This document shows positions 1-8,556 of a stretch of DNA of 64,000 bases, one piece after another. The notes beneath the pieces were generated by a model, which searched no databases, had not been told where the DNA came from, and saw only the letters and a list, made by a program, of their open reading frames with translations. The position numbers and the translations under genes are program-made. Within the stretch, counting starts at the first letter, position 1. Every line of letters starts with the position of its first letter. This DNA is from GCA-002708145 sp045562755 (GTDB taxonomy: Bacteria > Chloroflexota > Dehalococcoidia > Lucifugimonadales > Lucifugimonadaceae): contig JBJKVF010000006.1 of assembly GCA_045562755.1 (NCBI GenBank), positions 62,001 through 126,000 on the forward strand, written 5' to 3'.

Positions 1-1716
1 AAACCAGATACTACAAAAAATAAACAATCTTTACTTAAATTTTTGACTAAGGATAATAAATCATTAAGGCAATCACTGGCCTTAATTGGGGTCACAACTT
101 TATTACTAGGTATATTAATTTGGATTTTCTTAAGAGGCCTAGAAAGACCCGCTTTAATAATTAGTACAATTGGTTTAATCCTACTTATAATAGATGGATT
201 AATTTCACTTGCTACAGTTAGAAAAGCTATTTTTGGGAGGCGAGGGAGATATGGAATAAATACAGCAATTGTTTTTATTTTTGTTATATTAATTGCAATA
301 ATTTTAAATATCACTCTATACGTATCTTCAAATAAACCTAATCCTGCAGGTTGGCTAAGAATTGATACAACTGCAACAAAACAATTTCTTCTTGAAGAAC
401 AGGTTGTTAACACACTTGAAAATATAAGAGAACCAATTAAGATTACAGCTTTTTTTGAGAGAGACACCTCAGCTGGGGCTGCAGCATGGCGTGACACTGA
501 AGACATGCTAAGTGAATTCAAGCGAAGATCAAGCATTTACGATTTATCTTATGAGGTTTTAGACCCTGAGCTTAATCCAAATGATGCAATTAGTTTAGGA
601 GTTTCGAAATTCCCTGCATTAGCTGTTCAAGGTACTGAAAGCCTAAGAACAGAAGTTATTGAGGGTGGAAACCCAAATATTAGCCCAAATGTTTTTACTG
701 AACAAGATTTAGTAACAGCAATTTTGATAATAAACCAAATGAAGCAAAAACTTGTCGTTTTTATTACTGGTCATTCTGAGAGAGATGTAACGGATATAAT
801 TTCACCTGACAACATTGGACTAGCCGGTTTATCATTACTAAGAGAAAATTATGCCGTTGATAATTGGACATTACAAGAACTTCAAACAGTATTAAATTTT
901 GGCTCACCTGAAGATAGACCAGCAGCAATTGTTTTTGCTAATCCAACCCAAGACTTACTTGCAATAGATAAAGAAGCACTATTGCAATATACAAGGACTG
1001 GCGGGGGTATTTTATTATCACTTGAACCTGATGTAATACCTGAGAGTTTCAAACAATATTTATCTAGATTTGCTGTTTCTGTTGGAGTTGGTGAAGTTGT
1101 TGATGTAGCTAGTTTTGTTGCACCTAATCCTACTTTTGTTCAAGTAAAGAGTAGTAATAGCCAGCTACCACCTCATCCTATAACAGATGATTTTGATGTA
1201 TTATATTTACCAGGGTCAACACATTTTGGTTGGTCTATTGACCCACAGACAATACCTCTTGATGATAATGAAAATCCAATTATACAGCAAGCTATACTGG
1301 CATCTTCAACAATAAGTAGCTGGTCAGAGCTAGATAAAGAATTAATAGAATTTGATGTTAATTCTGAAATGCCTGGTCCGTTACCATTATCTGTGATAGT
1401 TGATATTAATGGAGAATTACCAAATAGAGCATATTCATCGTCTGAAAATTCAACTTCGAGCATTGTTTTGGTTGGTGACACAGACTTTTTCAGTAATAAC
1501 TATTTAGAATCAGCAAATAATTCTGATCTTTTTGTAAATACAATAAATTACCTAGCTAAGGACTTTGAGTTAATCTCAATACGATCAAAAACAGACTCTA
1601 ATAGACAGATGTTTCTAACTAAAAATGAGCGCGACTTTATTAGATGGTCAGGATGGTTACTTATGCCTACAATCATAGGATTATATGGTGTATGGAAATG
1701 GTGGAGACGTAGATAA
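1..1716 (+). CDS. GldG/ABC_transp_aux-type ABC transporter accessory protein (5' end outside window)
   Basis: The frame is open from base 1 and the codons before the first possible start (TTG at 43) read as protein, so the gene begins upstream of the window. Three hydrophobic segments lie near the N-terminus (about residues 12-30, 36-57 and 73-94 counted from the TTG). A long extracytoplasmic domain follows, with strand-rich stretches such as LVVFITGHSERD and GGGILLSLEPD, and then a C-terminal membrane helix ending in WKWWRRR. This is the layout of the GldG-like subunit (ABC_transp_aux family) that works with an ABC ATPase and permease; those two genes would be expected just upstream. The DUF4340 gene that usually follows GldG starts 3 nt downstream, which supports the call. 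The exported substrate is unknown. Family call fairly sure; function inferred. Confidence 0.8.
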   Translation, partial: KPDTTKNKQSLLKFLTKDNKSLRQSLALIGVTTLLLGILIWIFLRGLERPALIISTIGLILLIIDGLISLATVRKAIFGRRGRYGINTAIVFIFVILIAIILNITLYVSSNKPNPAGWLRIDTTATKQFLLEEQVVNTLENIREPIKITAFFERDTSAGAAAWRDTEDMLSEFKRRSSIYDLSYEVLDPELNPNDAISLGVSKFPALAVQGTESLRTEVIEGGNPNISPNVFTEQDLVTAILIINQMKQKLVVFITGHSERDVTDIISPDNIGLAGLSLLRENYAVDNWTLQELQTVLNFGSPEDRPAAIVFANPTQDLLAIDKEALLQYTRTGGGILLSLEPDVIPESFKQYLSRFAVSVGVGEVVDVASFVAPNPTFVQVKSSNSQLPPHPITDDFDVLYLPGSTHFGWSIDPQTIPLDDNENPIIQQAILASSTISSWSELDKELIEFDVNSEMPGPLPLSVIVDINGELPNRAYSSSENSTSSIVLVGDTDFFSNNYLESANNSDLFVNTINYLAKDFELISIRSKTDSNRQMFLTKNERDFIRWSGWLLMPTIIGLYGVWKWWRRR

Positions 1717-1719
1717 AAT

Positions 1720-2736
1720 ATGAATGTTCGTTTTTTATCTATTTTTGTAATTATAGTTTCATTATCTATAATGTTATTTACTTTTTTTATTACTGAACCA
1801 GACAATATAAATAAAGAGCCAGCACCTCCTTTCTTTTATACTATTGCTCCCAAAGACATGAAAAATATTAATATTAAGACTAAAAATTTAGAAAATAGTT
1901 GGTATTTTGATAAAGATTCAAATAGATGGTATTTTGAAAAATTAAATAAAATCCCAACAGATTTGTACAGATGGGGTGGAATTACTCAGTTACTTAGTGG
2001 GCCTAAAACACAAAGAGTTATAAGTCAAGAAATTGATGACCCTAAAAAATATGGTATTGACGAACCAAAAACTGAAATCCAGCTAACTATAAATGATGGG
2101 ACTTTCATAAAATTACTAATTGGAAATCTAACACCGGACGGAAAAAAGAATTATGCTCAAATAGAAGGATATCCTCAATTAGTTGTAGTTGATTCTTTGT
2201 GGGATTCAGTACTTACCAGATTAGTTGAAGATCCGCCCTACCCAGATTGGTTTATATCTGGGATTGTAGAAGGTGGTAAACCAACTGAAATATTATTATT
2301 TAAGAATAATGAGGTTGTAAGAGGTTATGGTAGAAATAGAGAAACTGGAGTATGGAATATTTGTGAAATTCCTCCTAAATCGGAGCCTTGTAGAGGTTCA
2401 GAATTAGCTGATGGATCTAAAATTTTAAATAAAGTAAATATTATTGCTAGTCCAGAAATAGTGGGAGCTCATTACTTAGACATAGTTCAAGACGAAACAT
2501 TTCATGAAATATTTGGTACAACAGTTAATGACCCATACATTTATGTAAGAATAGAAAGAAAAACTGAAAATAATGTAACAGAGGTTACTGCTATAACAAT
2601 GACAATAGGTAATGAGGTAGAAGGTGAAGATAGCCATTACGCAATACTTATGGAAACCTTGGATGTTGTAAAAGTAAAAAAGGAATGGGCTGAAAGTGTA
2701 CTAGAGTTGTTTAATGAAGATATCTTATATAAATAA
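1720..2736 (+). CDS. DUF4340 domain protein, membrane-anchored partner of GldG-like transporter
   Basis: A 338-residue protein with one N-terminal membrane anchor (about residues 5-25, hydrophobic and ending before TEPDN). The rest is a soluble, probably extracytoplasmic repeat-like domain. Segments such as WYFDKDSNRWYFEK, YGIDEPKTEIQLTI and YAQIEGYPQLVVVDS are typical of DUF4340 proteins, whose modules compare a variable with a reference state. It starts 3 nt after the GldG-like gene and is almost certainly co-transcribed with it. DUF4340 proteins are regularly encoded beside GldF/GldG-type ABC exporters; the biochemical role is not known. It ends against a convergent gene with only one base between the stops. 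Confidence 0.72.
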   Translation: MNVRFLSIFVIIVSLSIMLFTFFITEPDNINKEPAPPFFYTIAPKDMKNINIKTKNLENSWYFDKDSNRWYFEKLNKIPTDLYRWGGITQLLSGPKTQRVISQEIDDPKKYGIDEPKTEIQLTINDGTFIKLLIGNLTPDGKKNYAQIEGYPQLVVVDSLWDSVLTRLVEDPPYPDWFISGIVEGGKPTEILLFKNNEVVRGYGRNRETGVWNICEIPPKSEPCRGSELADGSKILNKVNIIASPEIVGAHYLDIVQDETFHEIFGTTVNDPYIYVRIERKTENNVTEVTAITMTIGNEVEGEDSHYAILMETLDVVKVKKEWAESVLELFNEDILYK

Positions 2737-2737
2737 T

Positions 2738-5700
2738 CTAAGTAGTTAGATTTTTGTAAAGTTGAGGGAGTCTTTTTGGTAACATACTTATATCAGTCAG
2801 CACTTCATAAGAGAAATCTTCCATCATAGTCTTCATATAATCATGCCCCGATTTATCTACTGTTAAGCAAAAAGGAGTTATTCCTTGATTTTTAGCTTCT
2901 ATTAAAGACTGCCTTGTATCATGAACAGCATATTCTTTTTCAACACCTTCTCTAGAATAGCCTCTATCCTGAGGCCTACCGTCAGAAATTAAAAACAAAA
3001 ATTTTGATCTCGTATCAGCTGCAGAAAGCTTATGAATAGTATGTCTAATTGCAGGTCCCATTCTTGTAGCATGAAGTGGAGAAATTCTATCGATTCTCTT
3101 TGGTATAATATCTGTGAATTTTTCATCTAAATCTTTTATTGTGTAAAATTCAACATTCTCTCTTCCATAACCAGAAAAACCATAAATTCCATAAGTATCA
3201 CCAAGATTTTCTAATGAATTAACTAATAGAGAAATACCTTCTTTTTCAATATCAACAATTCTTTTATATGCTCTTCTAATTCCATCCGTTCTCCTTGATC
3301 TAAGCCAAGCCATATATTCAACTGGATCATCTGGAGCACCCCATTCATCTGATGATTTTTTTGTATCATCAATTGCTTCAGCAGTTGAAGCGGATAAATC
3401 TAACAAGAATGCTACAGAAACAGAACGTTCATGTTTATTTCTCCTCCAATACAATTTTTCATCAGGGGAAATCCCGCTCTTTAAGTCAATAACAGCCTCC
3501 AAAACTGCATCTAGATCATGTTCTTCACCATCTATCAACCTTTTTTGTTTTCTATACATTTCAGGGATAAAAAGCTCAAATTGCTTCTTGATTTGGAAAA
3601 GTAGATGAGAGTTTTCATTTAGAGTTTTATTATAAAATTCAGATTCTCCATCAGGCATAACTTTTTCATTAATCATACACCAATTATTTTTATATTCAGA
3701 AGCTCTAAAATCCCATTCATCATAAGTATAAGAACCATCTTCAATTGCTGTTAATGGCCCCCCATCTTCATCAATATGTTGAATGGAACCAGAGTCATTT
3801 TGGTTATTATCTAAATCTCGATTACTTAACTCCTTCATTAGATTTTCGATTACATCCGAAAGTTTAGAATCATCAGATTGATTGATATCTTGATCAAGTT
3901 GTTCCATTTCAGGTGAATTTTTTAGCATCTCCTCAAGTTGTTCTTGCGTAATAGGCTCATTAGTACCCTGTTCATTGATTTCATTTTCTGAGTACTCCAT
4001 CTGAGAAAGTAATTGAGATAATTCTGGCTTAAATTCACCTCTGTAATCAATATCTTGTGGAGATGAATATTCATTCTCTAATTCATCACTATCTAAATTT
4101 TCATTCACATCTGAAGAATCTTGAATTTCTTCATTATTTTTATAATATTCAGAAAACAAACTTTTTATAATTTCATCCTCTTCAAAATTTTCATCTTCAA
4201 ATTCTTGATCAGTATCATCAGGGTCAAATTCTTCAAAATTTTCATCTTCAACATGTTCATTTTTTATATCACTTAATAAATGATAAGCTCTAATTGTGGC
4301 CTCTGCTGAGTCCTCAACATCAGCAGTATCAGATGAAATAGTTTTCAATAAAAATTTTAATTTTTTAGACTCATTACTATAATCAATAGGGGTAAATAAT
4401 TTTGATTTCTGACCCAGACTAATTCTAATCAGTAATTCTACTAAAGCTTCTCGAGCAGGTAAATCTTTTATCTCAGGTCTATTATTAAGAGCAGATTGCC
4501 TTATATCAGTATAAATATTTCTGATACCAAGATAATTTGAAAAAATATGTGAATCTACTCTAGTACTTTCAAAAATAGTAAATAAATCTAAACTAAGTTT
4601 TTTATCAGTAAAAATATCAAAAAATTTACTTAGATCCGTTAAATAATCATTACCTGCTAATTTTTTATTAACACTTTCATTAATTCTTAGGTCTTCGAAA
4701 AAATTAGATTTTTTTGAAAATTCAAATTCAAAAGATCCAAACTCAATATGCCCTATTTGATGGGTAGATATAACTTTTAAAAAACCAAAGTTCTTATCCT
4801 TACTCAAATATCGATTTACTATTGAAGGCATAAAAATTGTAGAACCTTCAGTTGTAGCTAGTTCATCACCAAACCAGCCTATATTTTTTTCAGCTAATTG
4901 AGAAGATTCTTTTACTTCAATTACTCTTCCAGTTAATGCTAAAGAATAGTTTCTTATTATATCCTTGACATTTATAAGCTCTATACTAGATGACAAGGAA
5001 TCGATAATATCTCTAGATTCTTTTGATTTTAGAATAAAAAAATCTTCTATAAGTTGATTCCTTCTTTTTTCAAAATTCACAGTATTATCATTTTGATTGT
5101 TATCTTTAAAAATATTAATCCCCTTTGAATGCCATGTTTTTACCTGTTGAAAATTAATTTTTTCAAGCAAGATTGGAAGGACATCAAAAAAATCATTTGT
5201 TGATTTAGGATTAATGCTTGATAAAGATTTCGCCATATCGAAGAAAAGATCTTTATCTTCATTATTTATTTTAGATAAAATTGAATATGTTTTTTTTATA
5301 GTATCAATTGAATTAATATTACCTGTAACTAATAATTTACGAGCCAAGTTTAAAACTTGGTTTCTACTAAATGATTCCATTTCTACAATGTATGCATTTA
5401 ATGTATCAAAAATTATTTTTATATCTTTCCAATTTTTTTCTGAAGAGTCTAATAGAAGATTTATTGTTTCTCCTGAGTCATTATCTAATTTTTCAAACAA
5501 TGATTTAGATAAATCTAATGATTCTAAAGCTAAATCATATGACTTTTTTGATAAATTATTAAGAAATTCAGCGTATTTAGCCCATTCTTCAAAACTAATA
5601 TACTCCATAATATGAGATGTACTTTCAAAAAAATCAGAGGATAATTTAGCTGACTTCCATGTTCCTTTATATAATTTTGAAGATAGATTCACCCAATCAT

Positions 5701-5950
5701 CTAAATGTCTAGGTCTTATTCTAAGCATAGTCTTAGGAGAAGATAAAAAGTAAGATTTTGCAATGTCTATTGAAAGCTTACATAACTTTGTACCAATTTT
5801 TGTCCATGAAATAAATTGAGCAGATGGCAAGTGTCTCTGAACATCTATTGAAGAATTAAAATAGTCTATAGAAGCTTCCCATGACCGAGGTGACATACCA
5901 GCAATATTTACGCCTTCAAGTGCCCATAGATTTAGAGTTTCGTCAGACAA
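2738..5950 (-). CDS. NorD/CbbO-like protein with C-terminal von Willebrand factor A domain
   Basis: A very long protein (1070 residues from the TTG at 5950). The last ~230 residues form a VWA domain: a MIDAS motif DLSAST near residues 848-853, then FLFLISDGRPQD and a closing segment with GITPFCLTVD. The middle (roughly 560-720) is extremely acidic. The N-terminal half is helical and matches nothing I can name. This architecture is that of NorD/CbbO proteins, which act with a MoxR-family AAA+ ATPase (NorQ/CbbQ) to insert metals into, or remodel, a target enzyme. Such an ATPase lies two genes upstream at 6641-7507. The frame stays open upstream of 5950 to about 6074, and those codons look coding, so the true start is probably further upstream, perhaps a rare ATT or ATA codon near 6034-6042. 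The target enzyme is not evident in the window. Confidence 0.75.
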   Translation of the reverse strand: MSDETLNLWALEGVNIAGMSPRSWEASIDYFNSSIDVQRHLPSAQFISWTKIGTKLCKLSIDIAKSYFLSSPKTMLRIRPRHLDDWVNLSSKLYKGTWKSAKLSSDFFESTSHIMEYISFEEWAKYAEFLNNLSKKSYDLALESLDLSKSLFEKLDNDSGETINLLLDSSEKNWKDIKIIFDTLNAYIVEMESFSRNQVLNLARKLLVTGNINSIDTIKKTYSILSKINNEDKDLFFDMAKSLSSINPKSTNDFFDVLPILLEKINFQQVKTWHSKGINIFKDNNQNDNTVNFEKRRNQLIEDFFILKSKESRDIIDSLSSSIELINVKDIIRNYSLALTGRVIEVKESSQLAEKNIGWFGDELATTEGSTIFMPSIVNRYLSKDKNFGFLKVISTHQIGHIEFGSFEFEFSKKSNFFEDLRINESVNKKLAGNDYLTDLSKFFDIFTDKKLSLDLFTIFESTRVDSHIFSNYLGIRNIYTDIRQSALNNRPEIKDLPAREALVELLIRISLGQKSKLFTPIDYSNESKKLKFLLKTISSDTADVEDSAEATIRAYHLLSDIKNEHVEDENFEEFDPDDTDQEFEDENFEEDEIIKSLFSEYYKNNEEIQDSSDVNENLDSDELENEYSSPQDIDYRGEFKPELSQLLSQMEYSENEINEQGTNEPITQEQLEEMLKNSPEMEQLDQDINQSDDSKLSDVIENLMKELSNRDLDNNQNDSGSIQHIDEDGGPLTAIEDGSYTYDEWDFRASEYKNNWCMINEKVMPDGESEFYNKTLNENSHLLFQIKKQFELFIPEMYRKQKRLIDGEEHDLDAVLEAVIDLKSGISPDEKLYWRRNKHERSVSVAFLLDLSASTAEAIDDTKKSSDEWGAPDDPVEYMAWLRSRRTDGIRRAYKRIVDIEKEGISLLVNSLENLGDTYGIYGFSGYGRENVEFYTIKDLDEKFTDIIPKRIDRISPLHATRMGPAIRHTIHKLSAADTRSKFLFLISDGRPQDRGYSREGVEKEYAVHDTRQSLIEAKNQGITPFCLTVDKSGHDYMKTMMEDFSYEVLTDISMLPKRLPQLYKNLTT

Positions 5951-6045
5951 CCTTGAAGCTAACTTTTCTTTAGACTCCAGGAAAGATTTTGTAACTTCTT
6001 TTGGAAAAAAGTTGAGCTGTTTTTCATATTTTTGTAAAATATTAT

Positions 6046-6630
6046 CTATTTTTCTACTCCTTTGATTACAGGATTAAAAATATTTCCAATTATTCTTGCA
6101 GAAGCACCCCAAATAATTTTACCATTGTGAGCAAAAGCTGGACTTTTCCTAAAAATATTATTCTCATATGAAGTTATATCTCTTTTATGATTATCATCAA
6201 AAAATATACTTATAGGAATACTTATAACATCAGCAACTTCATTTTTATTAATTATAAGATGCTTTTTATTAAATTCATCTATCATACCTATAAAAGGCCA
6301 AATAGTATAACCAGTAAAAGTATTAACAGGATTCATTCTAAGCCAAAGAGTAATATTCTTTTTTTGAATACCAATTTCTTCATTAACTTCTCTATATGCC
6401 GTTTCCATAAGATTGCCATCTGAAATTTCAAATTTACCACCAGGAAATGCCCATTCTCCTGAATGATACCTCAACTTATCTGATCTTTTTATCATCAGCA
6501 CTTGAAGTCTTTGATCTTGATTATGAAATAAAACCATAACAGAAGAAGAAGATTTATCGATTATTTCTTCATTGGGTTGATTGATATTATCCCTCAATTG
6601 ATATTTAAGTTTTTCTAAAGATTTAAACAT
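6046..6630 (-). CDS. Nudix hydrolase, CoA pyrophosphatase (NudL-like)
   Basis: A 194-residue Nudix protein. The stretch RYHSGEWAFPGGKFE followed by AYREVNEEIGI has the form of the UPF0035/NudL subgroup, where LRxHxGqxxFPGGkxd precedes a Nudix box ending REUxEExGU. These enzymes hydrolyse coenzyme A and its thioesters to phosphopantetheine and 3',5'-ADP. It sits between the AAA+ ATPase (11 nt upstream) and the NorD-like gene, which it probably overlaps, so all three are likely co-transcribed. There is no obvious functional link to the ATPase/VWA pair; coaE, also CoA metabolism, is the next gene upstream of the ATPase. Family sure, exact substrate inferred. Confidence 0.82.
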   Translation of the reverse strand: MFKSLEKLKYQLRDNINQPNEEIIDKSSSSVMVLFHNQDQRLQVLMIKRSDKLRYHSGEWAFPGGKFEISDGNLMETAYREVNEEIGIQKKNITLWLRMNPVNTFTGYTIWPFIGMIDEFNKKHLIINKNEVADVISIPISIFFDDNHKRDITSYENNIFRKSPAFAHNGKIIWGASARIIGNIFNPVIKGVEK

Positions 6631-6640
6631 AAATTATATA

Positions 6641-7507
6641 CTAAGCAAAAATGGAAGTTACAACTTCATCAATACTTCTTTGTATCTGAAAATCATCGGT
6701 AATACCCCATGTGATTGAAACTTGACATGCACGTCTTTCTGGGACACCATCCTGTATTAATTTACCGGCATATATTAGCATTCTTGTACTTGCACCCTCT
6801 TCTAATCCATGCTCTCTTAGATTTCTGATTTTAGCTCCAAGCCTTGCTAATCTTTCAGCAACTTCAGGCTCACATCCTGATTCATGTATTATAATTTTTG
6901 CTTCTCGTTCTTCATCAGGAAAATCAAATTCTAATGCAACAAATCTTTGTCTAGTACTGTGCTTTAAGTCCTTTAATGCGTTTTGATAGCCTGGGTTATA
7001 AGAAACAACTAGTAAAAATCCAGGGGCAGCGTCTATAACTGTTCCAAGTTTATCTATAGTCAAAGATCTTCTATGATCGGTAAGGGGATGAATGATAACT
7101 GTTGTGTCTTTTCTAGCCTCTACGACTTCATCCAAGTAACAGATGCCTCCTACTTTAACAGCCCTGGTCAAAGGACCATCAATCCATCTAGTGCCATTTG
7201 CATCGAGTAAATATCTACCAACTAAGTCACTTGCGTTCAGATCTTCATGACAAGCAACTGTTATCAGTGGTAATTTCTCAGATTTTGAAACATTTTTCTG
7301 AATGCTTGAGTTACTTAACTTCCAAGCCATGTATTCAACAAATCTTGTTTTCCCTGTCCCGGTAGGCCCCTTAAGAAGTACTGGTACTCTTTGTTTATAG
7401 GCTGACTCAAAAATTTCAACTTCATCAGATGTTGAAACGTAAAAAGGTTCTTTAGTGATATGAAAATTTTCAATATCCTGTTGAACAAAATTCTGCTCTT
7501 CTGTCAT
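6641..7507 (-). CDS. MoxR-family AAA+ ATPase, NorQ/CbbQ/GvpN type
   Basis: A 288-residue AAA+ protein with Walker A GPTGTGKT (about residues 47-54), Walker B ICYLDEV (about 120-127) and a sensor region LLVVSYNPGY. Full-length similarity is to CbbQ, NorQ/NirQ and GvpN: a short N-terminus, then the MoxR core, then the small helical CbbQ_C-like domain. These proteins form hexamers that remodel a client with help from a VWA protein of the NorD/CbbO type, which is present at 2738-5950. No Rubisco, nitric oxide reductase or gas vesicle genes are in the window, so the client is unknown. It starts with ATG at 7507, 59 nt after coaE. Confidence 0.85.
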   Translation of the reverse strand: MTEEQNFVQQDIENFHITKEPFYVSTSDEVEIFESAYKQRVPVLLKGPTGTGKTRFVEYMAWKLSNSSIQKNVSKSEKLPLITVACHEDLNASDLVGRYLLDANGTRWIDGPLTRAVKVGGICYLDEVVEARKDTTVIIHPLTDHRRSLTIDKLGTVIDAAPGFLLVVSYNPGYQNALKDLKHSTRQRFVALEFDFPDEEREAKIIIHESGCEPEVAERLARLGAKIRNLREHGLEEGASTRMLIYAGKLIQDGVPERRACQVSITWGITDDFQIQRSIDEVVTSIFA

Positions 7508-7565
7508 TAGTTTTCCTCAAGACTAGTTTAAAATCAAAAATAATTTAGTATGATTATAAATAATT

Positions 7566-8159
7566 TTAGTAAGATATTAAGTTTTTTTTCGAAAAATATT
7601 TTACTTTTTCTTCTAATTCTATAAAGGTAAAATTATTATCAAGTACAAAGTCAGACAAACTTCTTCTATCCTTTGAGGATAATTGATTTTTCATTCTCAA
7701 CAATATTTGCCTTCGCGAAAGGTTAGATCTATTAAAAACTCTAGCAATACATATTTCCCTATTAGCTTCAACTGTAAGTATGTTATCGCAGATTTTATCC
7801 CAATTTGCTTCAAATAATTTAGAAGCTTCAAGTAAATAAAGTTTATTACTTATTATTATTTGTTTTTTTATTTGAATTAGAATTTTAGGCCAAACGATTT
7901 TTTCAAATTCATCTAATAAATTAATATCATTAAATAATAAATTAGCGAGTCTTTGCTTATTTTTTTGGAAGTTTATTTCATCTTTATGTAGATCAATATT
8001 CAAATAATTTTTGCAATATTGATGTATTTCTTCATCTTTTTGGATTAATATATTTGCAATTTTATCTGAATTAATGGCTATATATTTTTGTGATTCTAAT
8101 AATTTTATAACCGAAGATTTCCCAGAGCCAATACCACCAGTTATACCTAATATTTTCAT
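7566..8159 (-). CDS. coaE: Dephospho-CoA kinase
   Basis: A 197-residue P-loop kinase that phosphorylates dephospho-CoA, the last step of coenzyme A synthesis in the cytosol. It opens with GITGGIGSGKSSV (Walker A, residues 6-15), the hallmark start of CoaE, and continues with the expected NSDKIA (substrate Asp region), LLEASKLFEAN and RNQLS-like segment (RMKNQLSSKDRR) of the lid. Length is typical (about 200). It is the first gene of the minus-strand group running toward the AAA+ ATPase, and is divergent from the smr gene. The 94-nt gap upstream holds an AT-only inverted repeat (8200-8230). Confidence 0.93.
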   Translation of the reverse strand: MKILGITGGIGSGKSSVIKLLESQKYIAINSDKIANILIQKDEEIHQYCKNYLNIDLHKDEINFQKNKQRLANLLFNDINLLDEFEKIVWPKILIQIKKQIIISNKLYLLEASKLFEANWDKICDNILTVEANREICIARVFNRSNLSRRQILLRMKNQLSSKDRRSLSDFVLDNNFTFIELEEKVKYFSKKNLISY

Positions 8160-8199
8160 TGAAAACCCATAAATTTAATACTAATATGTTTATAACATT

Positions 8200-8230
8200 A
8201 TTATTTTAATTTTAGCAAAATTAAAATAAT
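8200..8230. repeat. Perfect 14-bp inverted repeat with 3-nt loop in a divergent promoter region
   Basis: The left arm (8200-8213) is the exact reverse complement of the right arm (8217-8230), with AGC between them. It lies between the divergent coaE and smr genes, so it cannot terminate either of them. Every base of the arms is A or T, which lowers its significance in this genome. It could be an operator, a cruciform-prone promoter element, or chance. Confidence 0.5.
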
Positions 8231-8253
8231 TATTCATTGTAGGAAATCAAATA

Positions 8254-8550
8254 ATGAGAAATAAAAAACGTAGAATAAAGCATCAAATAGATAAATTTGA
8301 CAATCTAAGTATAACATTGGATATACATGGCTACAGATATAAAGAGGCCCAGGAAAAAATATTAAAACATATTGATGATCTTTATTACTCAAATTTACAT
8401 TTTGTAAGAATTATTCATGGCCATGGAGAAGGTACATTAAAAACATTGGTGAGAAAATTATTGAAAGATAGCAATAAAATTAAAAATTATTACGCTAGTG
8501 AAGGTGATGCAATAACTATTGGGGAGTTTATAATTTTAGAACGAGATTAA
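8254..8550 (+). CDS. Stand-alone Smr-domain protein
   Basis: A 98-residue protein consisting almost entirely of one Smr domain, the small nuclease-like module found at the end of MutS2 and as stand-alone proteins. The diagnostic pattern is present: LDIHGYRYKEA near the start (LDLHG-type motif) and VRIIHGHGEGTLK (HGxG motif) in the middle, followed by a YASEGDA segment. Smr domains nick or bind branched DNA or RNA; the substrate here is not known. An AGGAAA-like ribosome site lies a few bases before the ATG. The gene is 6 nt upstream of rarA and probably shares its transcript. Confidence 0.85.
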   Translation: MRNKKRRIKHQIDKFDNLSITLDIHGYRYKEAQEKILKHIDDLYYSNLHFVRIIHGHGEGTLKTLVRKLLKDSNKIKNYYASEGDAITIGEFIILERD

Positions 8551-8556
8551 AAAATC

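Noticed and set aside
2738..7507. Possible Rubisco or nitric oxide reductase operon based on CbbQ/CbbO- or NorQ/NorD-like genes
   Set aside because: No Rubisco, cytochrome or Nor subunit genes are present, so only the ATPase/VWA pair is claimed.
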